Origin: Spisula solida
Taxonomy: Eukaryota > Mollusca > Bivalvia > Venerida > Mactridae
Reading direction: 5' to 3'
DNA: 64,000 nucleotides
Assembly (NCBI GenBank): GCA_947247005.1
Contig: OX365945.1
Location: forward strand, 37,936,551 to 38,000,550
The position numbers and the translations under genes are program-made. The notes beneath the pieces are model-generated. The model saw only the letters and a list, made by a program, of their open reading frames with translations. It ran no database searches and was not told the DNA's origin. Positions 12,035 to 23,181 of this stretch are shown here, piece after piece. Within the stretch, counting starts at the first letter, position 1. Each line of letters starts with the position of its first letter.

Positions 12035-13645
12035 CTTTGTGACACCCTGATATCTAGCGAATAATCAACCCCTCGTCTACTGGGTTGAGTAGGCCCCTAC
12101 CTTCTGGGTTGAGTAGGCCTCCACCTACTGGGTTGAGTAGGCCCCCACCGTCTGGGTTTAGTAAGCCCCACCTTCTGGGTTTAGTAGGCCCCCACCTACT
12201 GGATTTAGTAGGCCCCCACCTACGGGGTTGAGTAGGCCCCCACCTTCTGTGTTTAGTAGGCCCCCACCTACTGGATTGAGTAGGCCCCCACCTACTGGGT
12301 TTAGTAGGCCCCACCTTCTGGGTTTAGTAGGCCCCCACCTACTGGATTTAGTAGGCCCCCACCTATGGGGTTGGGTAGAGCCCCAACCTACTGGGTTGAG
12401 TAGAGCCCCCGCCTACAGGGTTTAGGAGGCCCCCGCATACTGGGTTTAGTAGGCCCCCACCAACTAGTTTAAGTAGAGCCCCCCGCCTACTGGGTTTAGT
12501 AGGCCCCCGCCTACTAGGTTATGTAGAGCCCCCACCTACTGGGTTGAGAAAGCCCCCGCCTACTGGGTTTAGTAGGCCCCCACCTACTGGGTTTAGTAGG
12601 CCCCAACCTAATAGTTTAAGTAGAGCCCCCCGCCTACTGGGTTTAGTAGGCCCCCGCCTACTAGGTTAAGTAGAGCCCCCACCTACTGGGTTTAGAAGGC
12701 CTCCACCTACTGGTTTAAGTAGAGCCCCCCGCCTTTGTGACACCCTGATATCTAGCGAATAATCAACCCCTCGTCTACTGGGTTGAGTAGGCCCCCACCT
12801 TCTGGGTTTAGTAGGCCCCACCTTCTGGGTTTAGTAGGCCCCCACCTACTGGATTTAGTAGGCCCCACGTCTGGGGTTGAGTAGAGCCCCAACCTACTGG
12901 GTTGAGTAGAGCCCCGCCTCATGGGTTTAGTAGGCCCCCGCCTACTGGGTTAAGTAGGCCCCCACCTACTAGTTTAAGTAGAGCCCCCCCGCCTTCTGGG
13001 TTTAGTAGGCCCCCGCCTACTAGGTTAAGTAGAGCCCCCACCTACTGGGTTGAGTAGAGCCCCCACCTACTGGGTTAGTAGTCCCAACATACAGGATTAA
13101 GTAGAGCCCCCGCCTACTGGGTTTAGTAGAGCCCCAACTACTGTGTTTAGTAGGCCCGCCTATTTAGTTAAGTAGAGCCCCCGCCTACTGGGTTAGAGTC
13201 CCAACATAAATACAAATACAATACATGTATTTATTTTAAGTCGGATACATTTACAAATTTGTATTAAGTAGAGCCCCCCGCCTTCTGGGTTAGAAGAGTC
13301 CCAACATACTGGATTAAGTAGAGCTCCCGCCTACTGGGTTTAGTAGAGCCCCACCTACTATGTTTAGTAGGCCCGCCTATTTGGTTAAGTAGAGCCCCCC
13401 GCCTACTGGGTTAGTAGAGTCCCAACAAAAATACAAATACAATATTTATTTTAAGTCGGATACATGTTCAATACTGGATTAAGTAGAGCCCCCCCCCCGC
13501 CTACTTGGTAAGTAGAGTCCCAACATACTGGATTAAGTAGAGCCCCCCCCCCCGCCTACTGGGTTTAGTAGAGCCCCACCTTCTGTGTTTAGTAGGCCCG
13601 CCTATTTGGTTAAGTAGAGCCCCCCGCCTACTGGGTTAGTAAAGT
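12035..13645. repeat. 24-bp minisatellite (GTAGGCCCCCACCTACTGGGTTTA type)
   Basis: Dozens of about 24-bp units run through this interval. Each contains the dyad CCTACT...AGTAGG around GGGTTT, giving repeated hairpin potential. A non-repeat leader (CTTTGTGACACCCTGATATC onward) occurs at 12035 and again at 12733, showing that a block of about 698 bp was duplicated as a higher-order unit. From 13190 the array is invaded by short AT-rich inserts with AATACAATATTTATTTTAAG. The 8-residue repeat open frames follow from the 24-bp period and are not counted as a gene. Confidence 0.9.
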
Positions 13646-14538
13646 CCCAACATAAATACAATATTTATTAGTTTCATGACAGCCTTCAATGCTGTTAACT
13701 TTAGGTGCATTTCATATAGTGCTGTCCAGACATACCCGATAGGGGTTGAACACTTGTTAAAATTCCTAGCGTTCGATTTCACACTTTGTCTTATTAATTT
13801 ACCTGCTGGATTTATTCTGTCCTATCAGCAATTATATGTCTCTCAGGGTAAAGGATAAACACGAGTCCAAACGTGCTAACCCTATTCAGTTGGATTACAG
13901 CACATGTATTAGAATTGATTTCTTTAACTATGCTCATTTTTAAAATGTCCAAATTTTGAATATTTAAAATTAAACGTCCCAAGTTCACAGCGTATAAACC
14001 AAATCACTGTACGACTTATTGGGATACTATACAATTCAACCTGTATTACTTCTTGTGAGTAAAAACACGTATGATTTCCGATAACTGTATGACTAATTGC
14101 AAGACTATACAATTCAACATGTATGCCTTATTGCAATTACTGGAAGTTGACTCGATTATGCACTGTGGAGTTTCTACTTTTTAGCTGCACTGCCCAAGAT
14201 TTGGCATTTCATTTGTTGATAACATTTCTGTCTTTGTCGGGATAGTTTTGATATTATCGTTCAAATGTATACGAAATCCGAAGATAATGATGCAAATAGT
14301 CAACACGTCCTGCTCCATACACTGACGTACTGTACAGCTGACCCTATATGAATTGTTCTTCATTACGAATACCAGTTTCGTGGAATTGATCTCCAACAGC
14401 TGTCTTGCTGTTCTATCAAACAATCTACAAATAGAAATAAACAGTTATCATCTTATTGTATCAATAACCAAAACATACCATTACAGGATTGACTTTCAAT
14501 AATGTTGAACACATAATATTATATTTTTGAGGTTTTAA
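13646..14538. other. No gene seen
   Basis: No supported gene. A short motif, TATACAATTCAACNTGTAT, is repeated near 14028 and 14106. Confidence 0.45.
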
Positions 14539-14591
<53 letters not shown>

Positions 14592-14670
14592 GTTGGGTTG
14601 GGTTGGGTTGGGTTGGGTTGGGTTGGATAGGGTCAGGTCGGGTCGGGTCGAGTCGAGTTGATTGATTGAC

Positions 14671-14757
<87 letters not shown>
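14539..14757. repeat. Compound microsatellite (TTGA)n-(GGGTT)n-(TTGA)n
   Basis: A TTGA/TGAT tetranucleotide run switches at about 14590 to a GGGTT pentanucleotide run, then to GGGTC/GAGTC variants, and returns to TTGA from about 14658. Only the central block is G-rich on the plus strand. Confidence 0.95.
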
Positions 14758-14758
<1 letters not shown>

Positions 14759-15076
14759 ACCTGGTCAGCTAATTAGGAATTAATATTTGATTCTTGAATT
14801 TTGAATTGTGGATGTGTAGTAATGTTTAAATGATCATAAAAAAAATGTCTAGCAAATATATAATCTGTAATATTTACAACACATCAATAGGTATTAAATT
14901 ATTCAAGCCAAATAACTTTTATTCAAGCCAAATACCTTTTATTCACTCATTTCATGTTTACATAGAAAATGGAGGTGACAAAATGTAACTGTTTTACTTC
15001 ACTTCACAAGTGCAATGATTAATAACTGACTACCTGATATGTGAAATTAAGTGTCACCTCTGTGCAGGTCCATTAA
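14758..15076. other. No recognisable feature
   Basis: AT-rich; contains a local direct repeat of TTATTCAAGCCAAATAAC. Nothing else visible. Confidence 0.45.
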
Positions 15077-16280
15077 TTAAATCAAAGCACTGAAAGTACT
15101 TCTGTGTGGCGTACTGATGCCACTAAATCCAATATCGAATCCAGGTTGTATCATAATTTTATGTCACAGTTCTGATAAGCCCACCCTTACTCAAACATTT
15201 GTGCTGCTAAAGACACCAAGAGAACCAGCAGTTACCTGCAACTTACTTAAGTAACTATGCTGAGCATCAATGAAGGGATATTTACAAATACCATTTATAA
15301 CGACTTGGAGAATTCGACCAGTGTCAAGATAAGTGACTGTTTATTCTCCGTATGACCACGCATGTTAATTAAATGTATATGACACTCTATATTAACGTAT
15401 GTAAAAGGGGTAAACATGGCGTCGCTCACACATATCGATCGGCCGATTAATGCTTTAAAAACAAGTTTTACATTTTATAAAACCTTAAAGTATTAGCTTT
15501 TAAAACAAGCTTTAATGAACAAAATCGATCGAATATTAAATTAATTAATAATTGATGATTTTCGACCGTTGATTGAATTTTTATTTGGTATAAAACGGGA
15601 TATTTAAACTTACTTTTACGCGGAACGGATTCTTACTCGTCGCCGTGGATTTAATAATTAGGGTATCGTGTTGAATGTTGTTTAAAAGAGAAACATATAT
15701 CTCTGCTTCATTACAATCTTTAAATATTCAAAATCGGATAATAGATACGAAAATTATGAGGTCTTATATAAAGCAGGGTAGAAATTGACTAGTGCGTTTA
15801 ACGCTTACCGCGGTAACATTGTTAATCGGCCGATCGATATGTACGTAGAACTATTTCAGTCCCCCCACCAGCTATATATAGCATCAATGTTTGTATACAA
15901 CATAATTAGGTAATCGTCTGCAATGTGCAGCGGCGGAGTGATTTACATACGTTACAGTATACGATTGAAAACCGTGGGAACTATTTTAGATTCCCGCCAC
16001 CAGTGAGAACATTCTTTGGTAGTAAAAATATAGTCTGTTGCGGAATGATTTGCTATAAATATTCTCAAAAAATAAAAGTCTGATATAATTGTTGGTCTTA
16101 ATATAAGTAAATGTTGGTAATGTAAACAAATCAGGTCCAATGATACGTGTAACCTGTGTTGCATGCTTGTAATATTGTTCAAATCATAGAACTATTTATT
16201 TGCCGAGGCCTAATGCGTTAAATTGGTCGTTAGCTGAAAAGTGGTAATATCATTGTGTGGCGTTTACGCCACACAAAAAC
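15077..16280 (+). mobile_element. 1.2-kb dispersed repeat, copy B
   Basis: Homologous to 7685-8865 over its whole length in the same orientation, with the same start and the same terminal hairpin TGTGTGGCGTTTACGCCACACA. Small insertions, for example an extra ATGTAT near 15374 and extra bases near 15545 and 15575, account for the slightly greater length. The internal ATCGGCCGAT-centred inverted repeat is retained. Similarity stops abruptly at both edges, as expected for a mobile unit. Confidence 0.7.
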
Positions 16281-16920
16281 AATCATGGGATAAAAATATT
16301 TTGAAGTCATAGTTATATTACTTCCATTTCAGCTGTGTATTATGCTTAAGCTGAATAAACCATTTATTCTGTTCTGTTCATTAAAATTAAGGGTCACTTA
16401 ATGTCTACATATTTTTCACACTGTATATAATTATGACACTTATAGTTAGGTAATGTACAAGTAGGTTGATTTGACATGTCACCATTGCCTGATGTCAAAA
16501 ATTATCCAGCCTAATAAAAGGTAATGTTTGATCATTTATAACATGTATTGATTACAGAACAGACTATATATTTTATTGATTACAACAAAGGTTATATATA
16601 AAAAAAATGTATAGGATATTATTTAATTACAAGTAACTGGTTTTATTATACCCCCATTTATAATTAACTTCCTGTCATAAAGGGACTATTAAATTCTCAA
16701 ACAGGGTATCTGGGTGATGTAAGATAACTGATTAACAGACTGTTCAATATTATGCAATAGTGTGCAATACTGTATCTTGACATCTTGAAAAATAGGGATC
16801 ACATACTGACATCATGCTGAGAGAATACCTGTAGAGTCCAAAATAATGTGTCCCTATTTTCTCAGTATGCCTCTATTTAACAAGGTATTCATGCAAACCA
16901 ATTCATATGTGGACACGTGG
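16281..16920. other. AT-rich flank of satellite
   Basis: No coding signal. Regular satellite monomers begin after about 16920. Confidence 0.45.
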
Positions 16921-19145
16921 CTCAATAGGTCATAAATGGGGTTCTTTTATTAGGCAACATAATTGATAAAGAACAACTTCTTTATTACAGAACACAATTA
17001 TTGAGTTTTTCTAAAATAATGACTTGAAAGATGATGCCCCCAGGATTTTTTCATGAATCAAAATGCATACATTGTATCATATAGTTGATAAAAAACATAA
17101 AACTTATATATTATAGAACATGATTATTGAGTTTTTCTAAATTTTCTTTGGAATATATAACAATATTAAAACTGTGAGAAATATAAGAACTGAATTTCAG
17201 AGGACATGTGACTTGATAGATGATGCCCCAGGGATCTTTTCATGTATCAAAATGCAATTTCTTTATTAAAGAACACAATTATTGAGTTTTTCTAAAATAA
17301 TGACTTGAAAGATGATGTCCCCAGGAGCTTTTATAGAACCCAAAATACAACCATTGTATCATATGTTTGATAAATAACAAAACATATATATTATAGAACA
17401 TGATAATTGAGTTTTTCTAAAATAATTTGGAAAACAAACCAATATTTAAACTGTGAGAAATGGAAGAACTGAATTTCAGAGGTCATGTGACTTGATAGAT
17501 GATGCACCAGGGATCTTTTCATGTATCAAAATGCATACATTGTATCATATAGTTGATAAAAAACACAACTTATATATTATAGAACATGATAATTGAGTTT
17601 TTCTAAAATAATTTGGAAAACAAACCAATATTTAAACTGTGAGAAATGGAAGAACTGAATTTCAGAGGTCATGTGACTTGATAGATGACGCCCCCAGGAG
17701 CTTTTCATGAATCAAAATGCATACATTATTTCATATATTTGATTAAGAACACAACTTTTGTATTATAGGACATGATTATTAAATTTTAGTTTTTCTAAAA
17801 TGATACGGAAAATATAACAATATTTAAACTGTGAGAAATGTAAGAACTGAACTTCACAGGGTTATGTGACGTGATAAATGATGCCATCCGGAAGCTTTTC
17901 ATGAATCAAAATGCAAACATTATATCATATATTTGATAAGGAACACAACTTATATATTATAGAACATGATTATTGAGTTTTTTCTTAAATAATTTTGAAA
18001 ATATAATAATATTCAAACTGTGAGAAATGTAAGAACTGAATTACAGAGGTCATGTGACTTGATAGATGATGCCCCCGGGAGCTTTTAAGGAACCCAAATA
18101 CATACATTGTATCATATGTTTGATAAAGAGGACAACTTATATATCATAGAACATGATTACTGCGTTTTTTTTAAATAATTTTGAAAATTAGACAATATTC
18201 AAACGGTGAGAAATGTAAGAACTGAATTTCAGAGGTCATGTGACTTGATAGATGATGCCCCTGGAAGCTTTTCATGAATCAAAATGCAAACATTTTATCA
18301 TATTTTTGATAAGGAACACAACTTAAATATTATAGAATATGATTATTTAGTTTTTCTAAAATAATTTGGAAATATAACTATATTTAAACTGTGAGAAATG
18401 GAAGAACTGAATTTCAGAGGTCATGCGACTTGATAGATGATGCCCCCGGGAGCTTTTAAGGAACCCAAATACATACATTGTATCATATGTTTGATAAAGA
18501 GGACAACTTATATATCATAGAACATGATTATTGCGTTTTTTTAAAATAATTTTGAAAATTAGACAATATTCAAACTGTGAGAAATGTAAGAACTGAATTT
18601 CAGAGGTCATGTGACTTGATAGATGATGCCCCCGGAAGCTTTTCATGAATCAAAATGCAAACATTATATCATATATTTGATAAGGAACACAACTTATATA
18701 TTATAGAATATGATTATTTAGTTTTTCTAAAATAATTTGGAAAACAAACCAATATTTAAACTGTGAGAAATGGAAGAACTGAATTTCAGAGGTCATGTGA
18801 CTTGATAGATGATGCCCCAGGGATCTTTTCATGAATCAAAATGCAAACATTATATCATATATTTGATAAAGAACACAACTTATATATAATAGAACATAAT
18901 TATTGAGTATTTCTAAAATATTTTGGAAAAAATTACAATATTCAAACTGTGAGAAATGTAAGAAGTGAATTTCAGAGGCCATGTGACTTGATAGATGATG
19001 CCCCAGGAGCTTTTCATGAATCAAAATGCATACATTATTTTATATATTTGATTAAGAACACAACTTTTGTATTATAGGACATGATTATTAAATTTTAGTT
19101 TTTCTAAAATAATTTGGAAAATATAACAATATTTAAACTGTGAGA

Positions 19146-19148
<3 letters not shown>
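16921..19148. repeat. Satellite array of about 186-bp monomers, left part
   Basis: Monomers recur about every 182-197 bp, judged from successive copies of GAACTGAATTTCAGAGGTCA (near 17464, 17647, 18217, 18405, 18590, 18775). Two subtypes are visible: one with TCATGAATCAAAATGCAAAC and one with AAGGAACCCAAATACATAC. They often alternate, suggesting a dimeric higher-order unit of about 372 bp. The array is cut at 19148 by the LINE and resumes beyond it in the same orientation and phase. Confidence 0.9.

Positions 19149-19177
<29 letters not shown>
19149..19177 (-). repeat. (TTA)n 3' tail of the LINE
   Basis: About ten TTA repeats on the minus strand end the element. CR1/L2-like LINEs often end in a short microsatellite instead of poly(A), so this marks the 3' end and the orientation of insertion. 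Confidence 0.9.
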
Positions 19178-19178
<1 letters not shown>

Positions 19179-19444
19179 GACTTTATTTATAGTGGATGAC
19201 ATATTTGGTTCTAGACCAATTTTCAATATGGTCCACATCAACATGGGATATGAACAATCATTTACAGGAATACATGATAATTATGAGCAAAAGAAAAACA
19301 TAACAGAAAAACTCATGGAGTCAATAATAAAGATGCAAAACAAAGCACAATGTTAAGGTAATGGTAAATAATTATGATATACAAAATTCAACACTGTAAT
19401 TTGTAGATATAATTAATAGCGTAATGTTGTGAAACATGTAAATG

Positions 19445-22408
19445 TTACATCATGTGGCCAGAGTACATCCACTGTAGATAGGAGTTTTTGAATTGTTTGA
19501 GTGTTTTTGAAGTACGTATTTGTTTTGGGATGACATTCCAAATGACTGGCCCTGAATAATTTAAGGACTTGCGGTAAAACTCGAGCCGTGGTTTAGGAAT
19601 ATTGAGTTCACCATTTTCAGTTGATCTAAGATGACGATCTGAGTGTTGGTAGTTTTGGTTAAATGTGAATTTCGAATGAAAGTATTCTGGGCAAATATTA
19701 TTTAGTGATTTGTATACCAATATTGCCTTTTTGTAATGAATTCTGTCTTGAAAAGTCATCCACTTTAATTCTTTAAATAATTCTGCAGATGGTGCATCAA
19801 ATTCCTTATCAAGAATGATTCTGGCTGCGCGTTTTTGGAACTTCAGAACAGTGTCTAACAGTTCTCCACTGCAGTTTCCCCATACTGTACAACAGTAGTC
19901 AATATGGGGCAATATGTACGCATTGAAAAACATTTTCCTAGAGTGGATGTTTAGGAAGCTTTTGATTCTTAGGAGAAGATATAGATAACTATTGCACTTC
20001 TTAAGAGTTTGTTCAATCTGACTCTTCCAGTTTAGATTTTGGTCTACATGCACTCCTAAGAGTTTCTCAGACGAGGAGTATGTCAATGACTGTCCTTGCA
20101 TTTGGATGTTGTGAGAGTTTGTATGCGTAACAATTTTCTGGTTATTGTTGGAAGCAGATATATACATCGCCTTTGTTTTGTTAATGTTTGGAATCATAGC
20201 ATTTTGACGACACCATTCGTCTACAGTGTTGACCTCATGTTGTAAAATGTTATGTACTTCTTCTATGGTACTGCCATATGCAGATAGTGTGGTATCATCG
20301 GCAAACATGTCAACTGATGAATTTTCAGTGTGGAGTGGAAGGTCGTTTATGTAAAGTATAAATAGTACAGGCCCAAGAACAGATCCTTGGGGAACTCCTG
20401 CTGAGATTGGTTGTGCATCTGAAAGATTTCCAGATATGCATACTTTCTGTGAGCGGTTTGTCAAGTAGGATGTAAACCATTTCACTGAAACTTCGCTGAA
20501 GTGATAAAATTTCAGTTTGCTTATTAAAAGAGAATGATTAACAAGATCAAAAGCTTTAGTGAGGTCTAAGAAAATAGTCCCAACATAAGACTTATCATTG
20601 ATAGCAGTAATCCAGTCATCAATAATGGCAGTAAGAGCTGTTTCACAAGAATGGTTTGATCGAAAGCCTGATTGCTTATCGTACAAAAGTTTGTGAATCT
20701 CTAAAAAGTTTTTTATATGATCAGATACATGTTTTTCTATGATCTTGGATAAAACTGGCAAAATTGAGATTGGTCTGTAATTGGTCTTATCAGATTTGGA
20801 TCCTTTCTTAAATATTGGAGAAATTTTTGCCATTTTAAATTTTTCTGGAAATTTACCCATGTTAATACTTAGATTAATTAGTTTTGTTAGTGGCTTTGCA
20901 ATTACATTACAACTTATTCTTAATATCCTGGGACCAATGTCATCCAGCCCTGTTGATTTTGAACCATCAAGTGTGTTTAGTTGTTTTAATATGTATTCCT
21001 CGGTTGCTAGAGGTATAAGGAATGTTTCATCATGTATTTTGCTGTTGACAAATTGTTTGATTTTTTGCTCACTCTCTTCTACGAGAGTTTGAGGCGGATC
21101 TGGCACTGTTCTAAATATGTTTGTGAAGAAGGTGTTGAAAGCTTCTGCTGTGTCTGTTGGGTTTAGAATTGGAGTACCATTGTCATCATTGATATAGTTA
21201 GCTTGGTGGTGTTTGTCTTTACCAGATAGGCTCTTGAGATTTCTCCATAGAAGTTTGGGGTTTCTTTTGTTTTCATTAATGGTTTTGGAATAAAATGATT
21301 TTTTTGCATGGGTAATTAATATTTTGACTTTTTGTCTCCAGAACTTAAATTGTATTTCATTGCATGTTTTCTTAGCAAAGTTTCTTTGACCAATAGCATG
21401 TGCTATTTCATCATTAAACCAGTCTGGTTGTTGTTTGTGTTTGACACGTTTTTCTTTCTTAGGTAAATGACGGTTCATAACATCATCAAATATCTTTAAA
21501 AAATAATCTAGTGCATCATCAGGATCATCATATATGTCTATTACAGACCATGGCTGATTTTCCAAGTCATGTAAGAATTGATTTTCTACAAAGTTTTTGT
21601 ATGATCTATACTTTATTGTAGAATGCAATGGGCCATTTTCATTACAGGAAGAGCATTTCCTGGTAAAGCAGACTGGGAAATGATCACTAAATGTAAGGAC
21701 TGGGACTTTAACATTTATTATATTTGATGGCCTATTTGAATATATGTGGTCAATAATAGTGGACGTAGTGGATGTAACTCTGGTTGGTTGCTCAACAAGT
21801 TGTTTAAAATTGTGTGCACTAGTTAAGTTGTTCCACACATTGTTAACTGAAATATTATTGACATAATTATAGTTAAAGTCTCCAAGCATTATTATTTCTT
21901 TGTTTTCAGAATAAACAGTTTCTAAAGATTGTTCAAATTCGTTATTCCAATTTGTTGTAGAGGAGGGTGGTCGATATGTATAACATAAAAGAAATGATTT
22001 TTGTTTTGGCGGTTTGATTTCTAGCCACAGAGTTTCTATATTTTCAATTTCCAAGTCTGTTCTTTGCCAACATGGGTATTTCGTTTTGACATACACTATT
22101 ATTCCTCCTCCCTTCGTTTTCCTATCTTTCCTAAACATTTGATAGTTTTTCAAGTGGAATTCATTGTTTGCAAAGTTATCATTTAGAAATGTTTCACAAA
22201 ATCCAAGAATATCAATTTCACTATGCTCGTCAAGAAAATATTTAATTTCATTAAATTTTGGGTAGAGAAAATGAACATTAAGGTGCATTATTTTAATTCC
22301 ATTTTTTGGGAACAAAGTATCACTATTCACATTTTGAATGGGAGGAGATTGTGTATATCCAGGGGTCACAGCTGGTATTTCTGTTATTACTGCTTTGGAA
22401 GCCTCCAC
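19445..22408 (-). CDS. LINE ORF2: endonuclease and reverse transcriptase
   Basis: This uninterrupted 987-residue protein nicks target DNA and copies the LINE RNA in place. The N-terminal third is an AP-like endonuclease: Glu72 (FCETFLND), YRPPSS at 145-150, Asp177 and Asn179 (LGDFN), STIIDH at 216-221, and SDH at 241-243. The RT spans roughly 520-760: NYRPIS near 543, a motif A Asp at 615 with AFD at 619-621, GVPQGSVLGP at 671-680, and FADD at 702-705 with both catalytic Asp present. The C-terminal region has the usual HIDYC..VWGN and FQKRAAR segments. The start overlaps the end of the esterase frame by 22 bases in a different frame, implying reinitiation or internal initiation. All catalytic residues I can identify are intact, so the copy is young. 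Confidence 0.96.
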   Translation of the reverse strand: MEASKAVITEIPAVTPGYTQSPPIQNVNSDTLFPKNGIKIMHLNVHFLYPKFNEIKYFLDEHSEIDILGFCETFLNDNFANNEFHLKNYQMFRKDRKTKGGGIIVYVKTKYPCWQRTDLEIENIETLWLEIKPPKQKSFLLCYTYRPPSSTTNWNNEFEQSLETVYSENKEIIMLGDFNYNYVNNISVNNVWNNLTSAHNFKQLVEQPTRVTSTTSTIIDHIYSNRPSNIINVKVPVLTFSDHFPVCFTRKCSSCNENGPLHSTIKYRSYKNFVENQFLHDLENQPWSVIDIYDDPDDALDYFLKIFDDVMNRHLPKKEKRVKHKQQPDWFNDEIAHAIGQRNFAKKTCNEIQFKFWRQKVKILITHAKKSFYSKTINENKRNPKLLWRNLKSLSGKDKHHQANYINDDNGTPILNPTDTAEAFNTFFTNIFRTVPDPPQTLVEESEQKIKQFVNSKIHDETFLIPLATEEYILKQLNTLDGSKSTGLDDIGPRILRISCNVIAKPLTKLINLSINMGKFPEKFKMAKISPIFKKGSKSDKTNYRPISILPVLSKIIEKHVSDHIKNFLEIHKLLYDKQSGFRSNHSCETALTAIIDDWITAINDKSYVGTIFLDLTKAFDLVNHSLLISKLKFYHFSEVSVKWFTSYLTNRSQKVCISGNLSDAQPISAGVPQGSVLGPVLFILYINDLPLHTENSSVDMFADDTTLSAYGSTIEEVHNILQHEVNTVDEWCRQNAMIPNINKTKAMYISASNNNQKIVTHTNSHNIQMQGQSLTYSSSEKLLGVHVDQNLNWKSQIEQTLKKCNSYLYLLLRIKSFLNIHSRKMFFNAYILPHIDYCCTVWGNCSGELLDTVLKFQKRAARIILDKEFDAPSAELFKELKWMTFQDRIHYKKAILVYKSLNNICPEYFHSKFTFNQNYQHSDRHLRSTENGELNIPKPRLEFYRKSLNYSGPVIWNVIPKQIRTSKTLKQFKNSYLQWMYSGHMM

Positions 22409-23106
22409 TGTGCTGGGTATCTCCGTTGGAAGTAATGATTGTGAGGACTCTGTCGGCGATGATTGGTTCTCCTGGGATTGGCAACTCGAAAATTTACAGT
22501 AGAGTAATTTTCTCCTTCCTTACAAATGCTCAGCTCTTTATGCAGAATGAATTTCATATGTTTGGCTAGTACTTTTATTCCTTTCGATGTCAGGTGAACT
22601 TCGTCATAGAAAAGGGTTTTGTTCGCAGATGTGTCATCATACATGAAATGCTGGGTGTTGTCCAGAAAGATTAGGTTGTTTTCACTACATGATGTACGGA
22701 GAAGTGTATTCAGAGATAGTATGTTGGGTGAAGACAGTTTGTCATGCTTCTTTGGAAGGACTGATGAAACAATTATCTTTGAAGTTGGATTATTGTTTCG
22801 TATAGCCTTGATCACTTCCTGGTATTGTTGTGCAATGCTGTCAGGTTTCTCTGCATTGCTAACATTATTGATGCCAGCATGTATGACAACTGCATCAAAA
22901 GTGTCCATATCTTCCCTTTTATTAATGCTGTCCCTTATGGTACACAACTTGGCACCTGGGTGGGTTTTTATAGTAGCATCCATGGTCTGCCCTGCCATGA
23001 GATTAGCATCCAGTTTGCTAATTACTGAGTCTCCTATGATAAGAACTTTTGGTAGTTTGTTTGGTCGAGCTTGAGTGGTTCTTGTAGGTGATGGGTTTAA
23101 TGCCAT
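22387..23106 (-). CDS. LINE ORF1 C-terminal half: SGNH/GDSL esterase domain
   Basis: This 239-residue frame encodes an SGNH-hydrolase fold. The nucleophile block is IIGDS with Ser27, the oxyanion block HAGINN lies at 76-81, and the catalytic pair is Asp168 and His171 in YDEVH. Such esterase domains occur in ORF1 of CR1-like LINEs, where their role in retrotransposition is unresolved. The frame stays open upstream of this methionine to the TAA that ends the coiled-coil ORF, so the two halves are in register and separated by one stop codon at 23182-23184. The annotated ATG may therefore be internal to a formerly continuous ORF1. The basic C-terminal tail could contact RNA (inference). Confidence 0.9.
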   Translation of the reverse strand: MALNPSPTRTTQARPNKLPKVLIIGDSVISKLDANLMAGQTMDATIKTHPGAKLCTIRDSINKREDMDTFDAVVIHAGINNVSNAEKPDSIAQQYQEVIKAIRNNNPTSKIIVSSVLPKKHDKLSSPNILSLNTLLRTSCSENNLIFLDNTQHFMYDDTSANKTLFYDEVHLTSKGIKVLAKHMKFILHKELSICKEGENYSTVNFRVANPRRTNHRRQSPHNHYFQRRYPAQWRLPKQ

Positions 23107-23181
23107 AACTGGACTGTGCGTTTCTGGATTTTGAGTTTCTGATGGAACATTTTTTGAGTTCGTACCAGTTTGCTGCTTTTT

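Noticed and set aside
12054..12425. Repeat-protein-like frames on both strands in the minisatellite
   Set aside because: The period of 24 bp is divisible by three, so frames stay open without selection; units carry random substitutions and indels.
12035..13645. CRISPR-like array
   Set aside because: Units are contiguous tandem repeats without unique spacers, and the context is eukaryotic. The same applies to 52085-53310.
20781..21092. Plus-strand frames inside the LINE, such as 20781-21092 and 22619-23074
   Set aside because: Antisense shadows of the minus-strand ORF2 and esterase frames.
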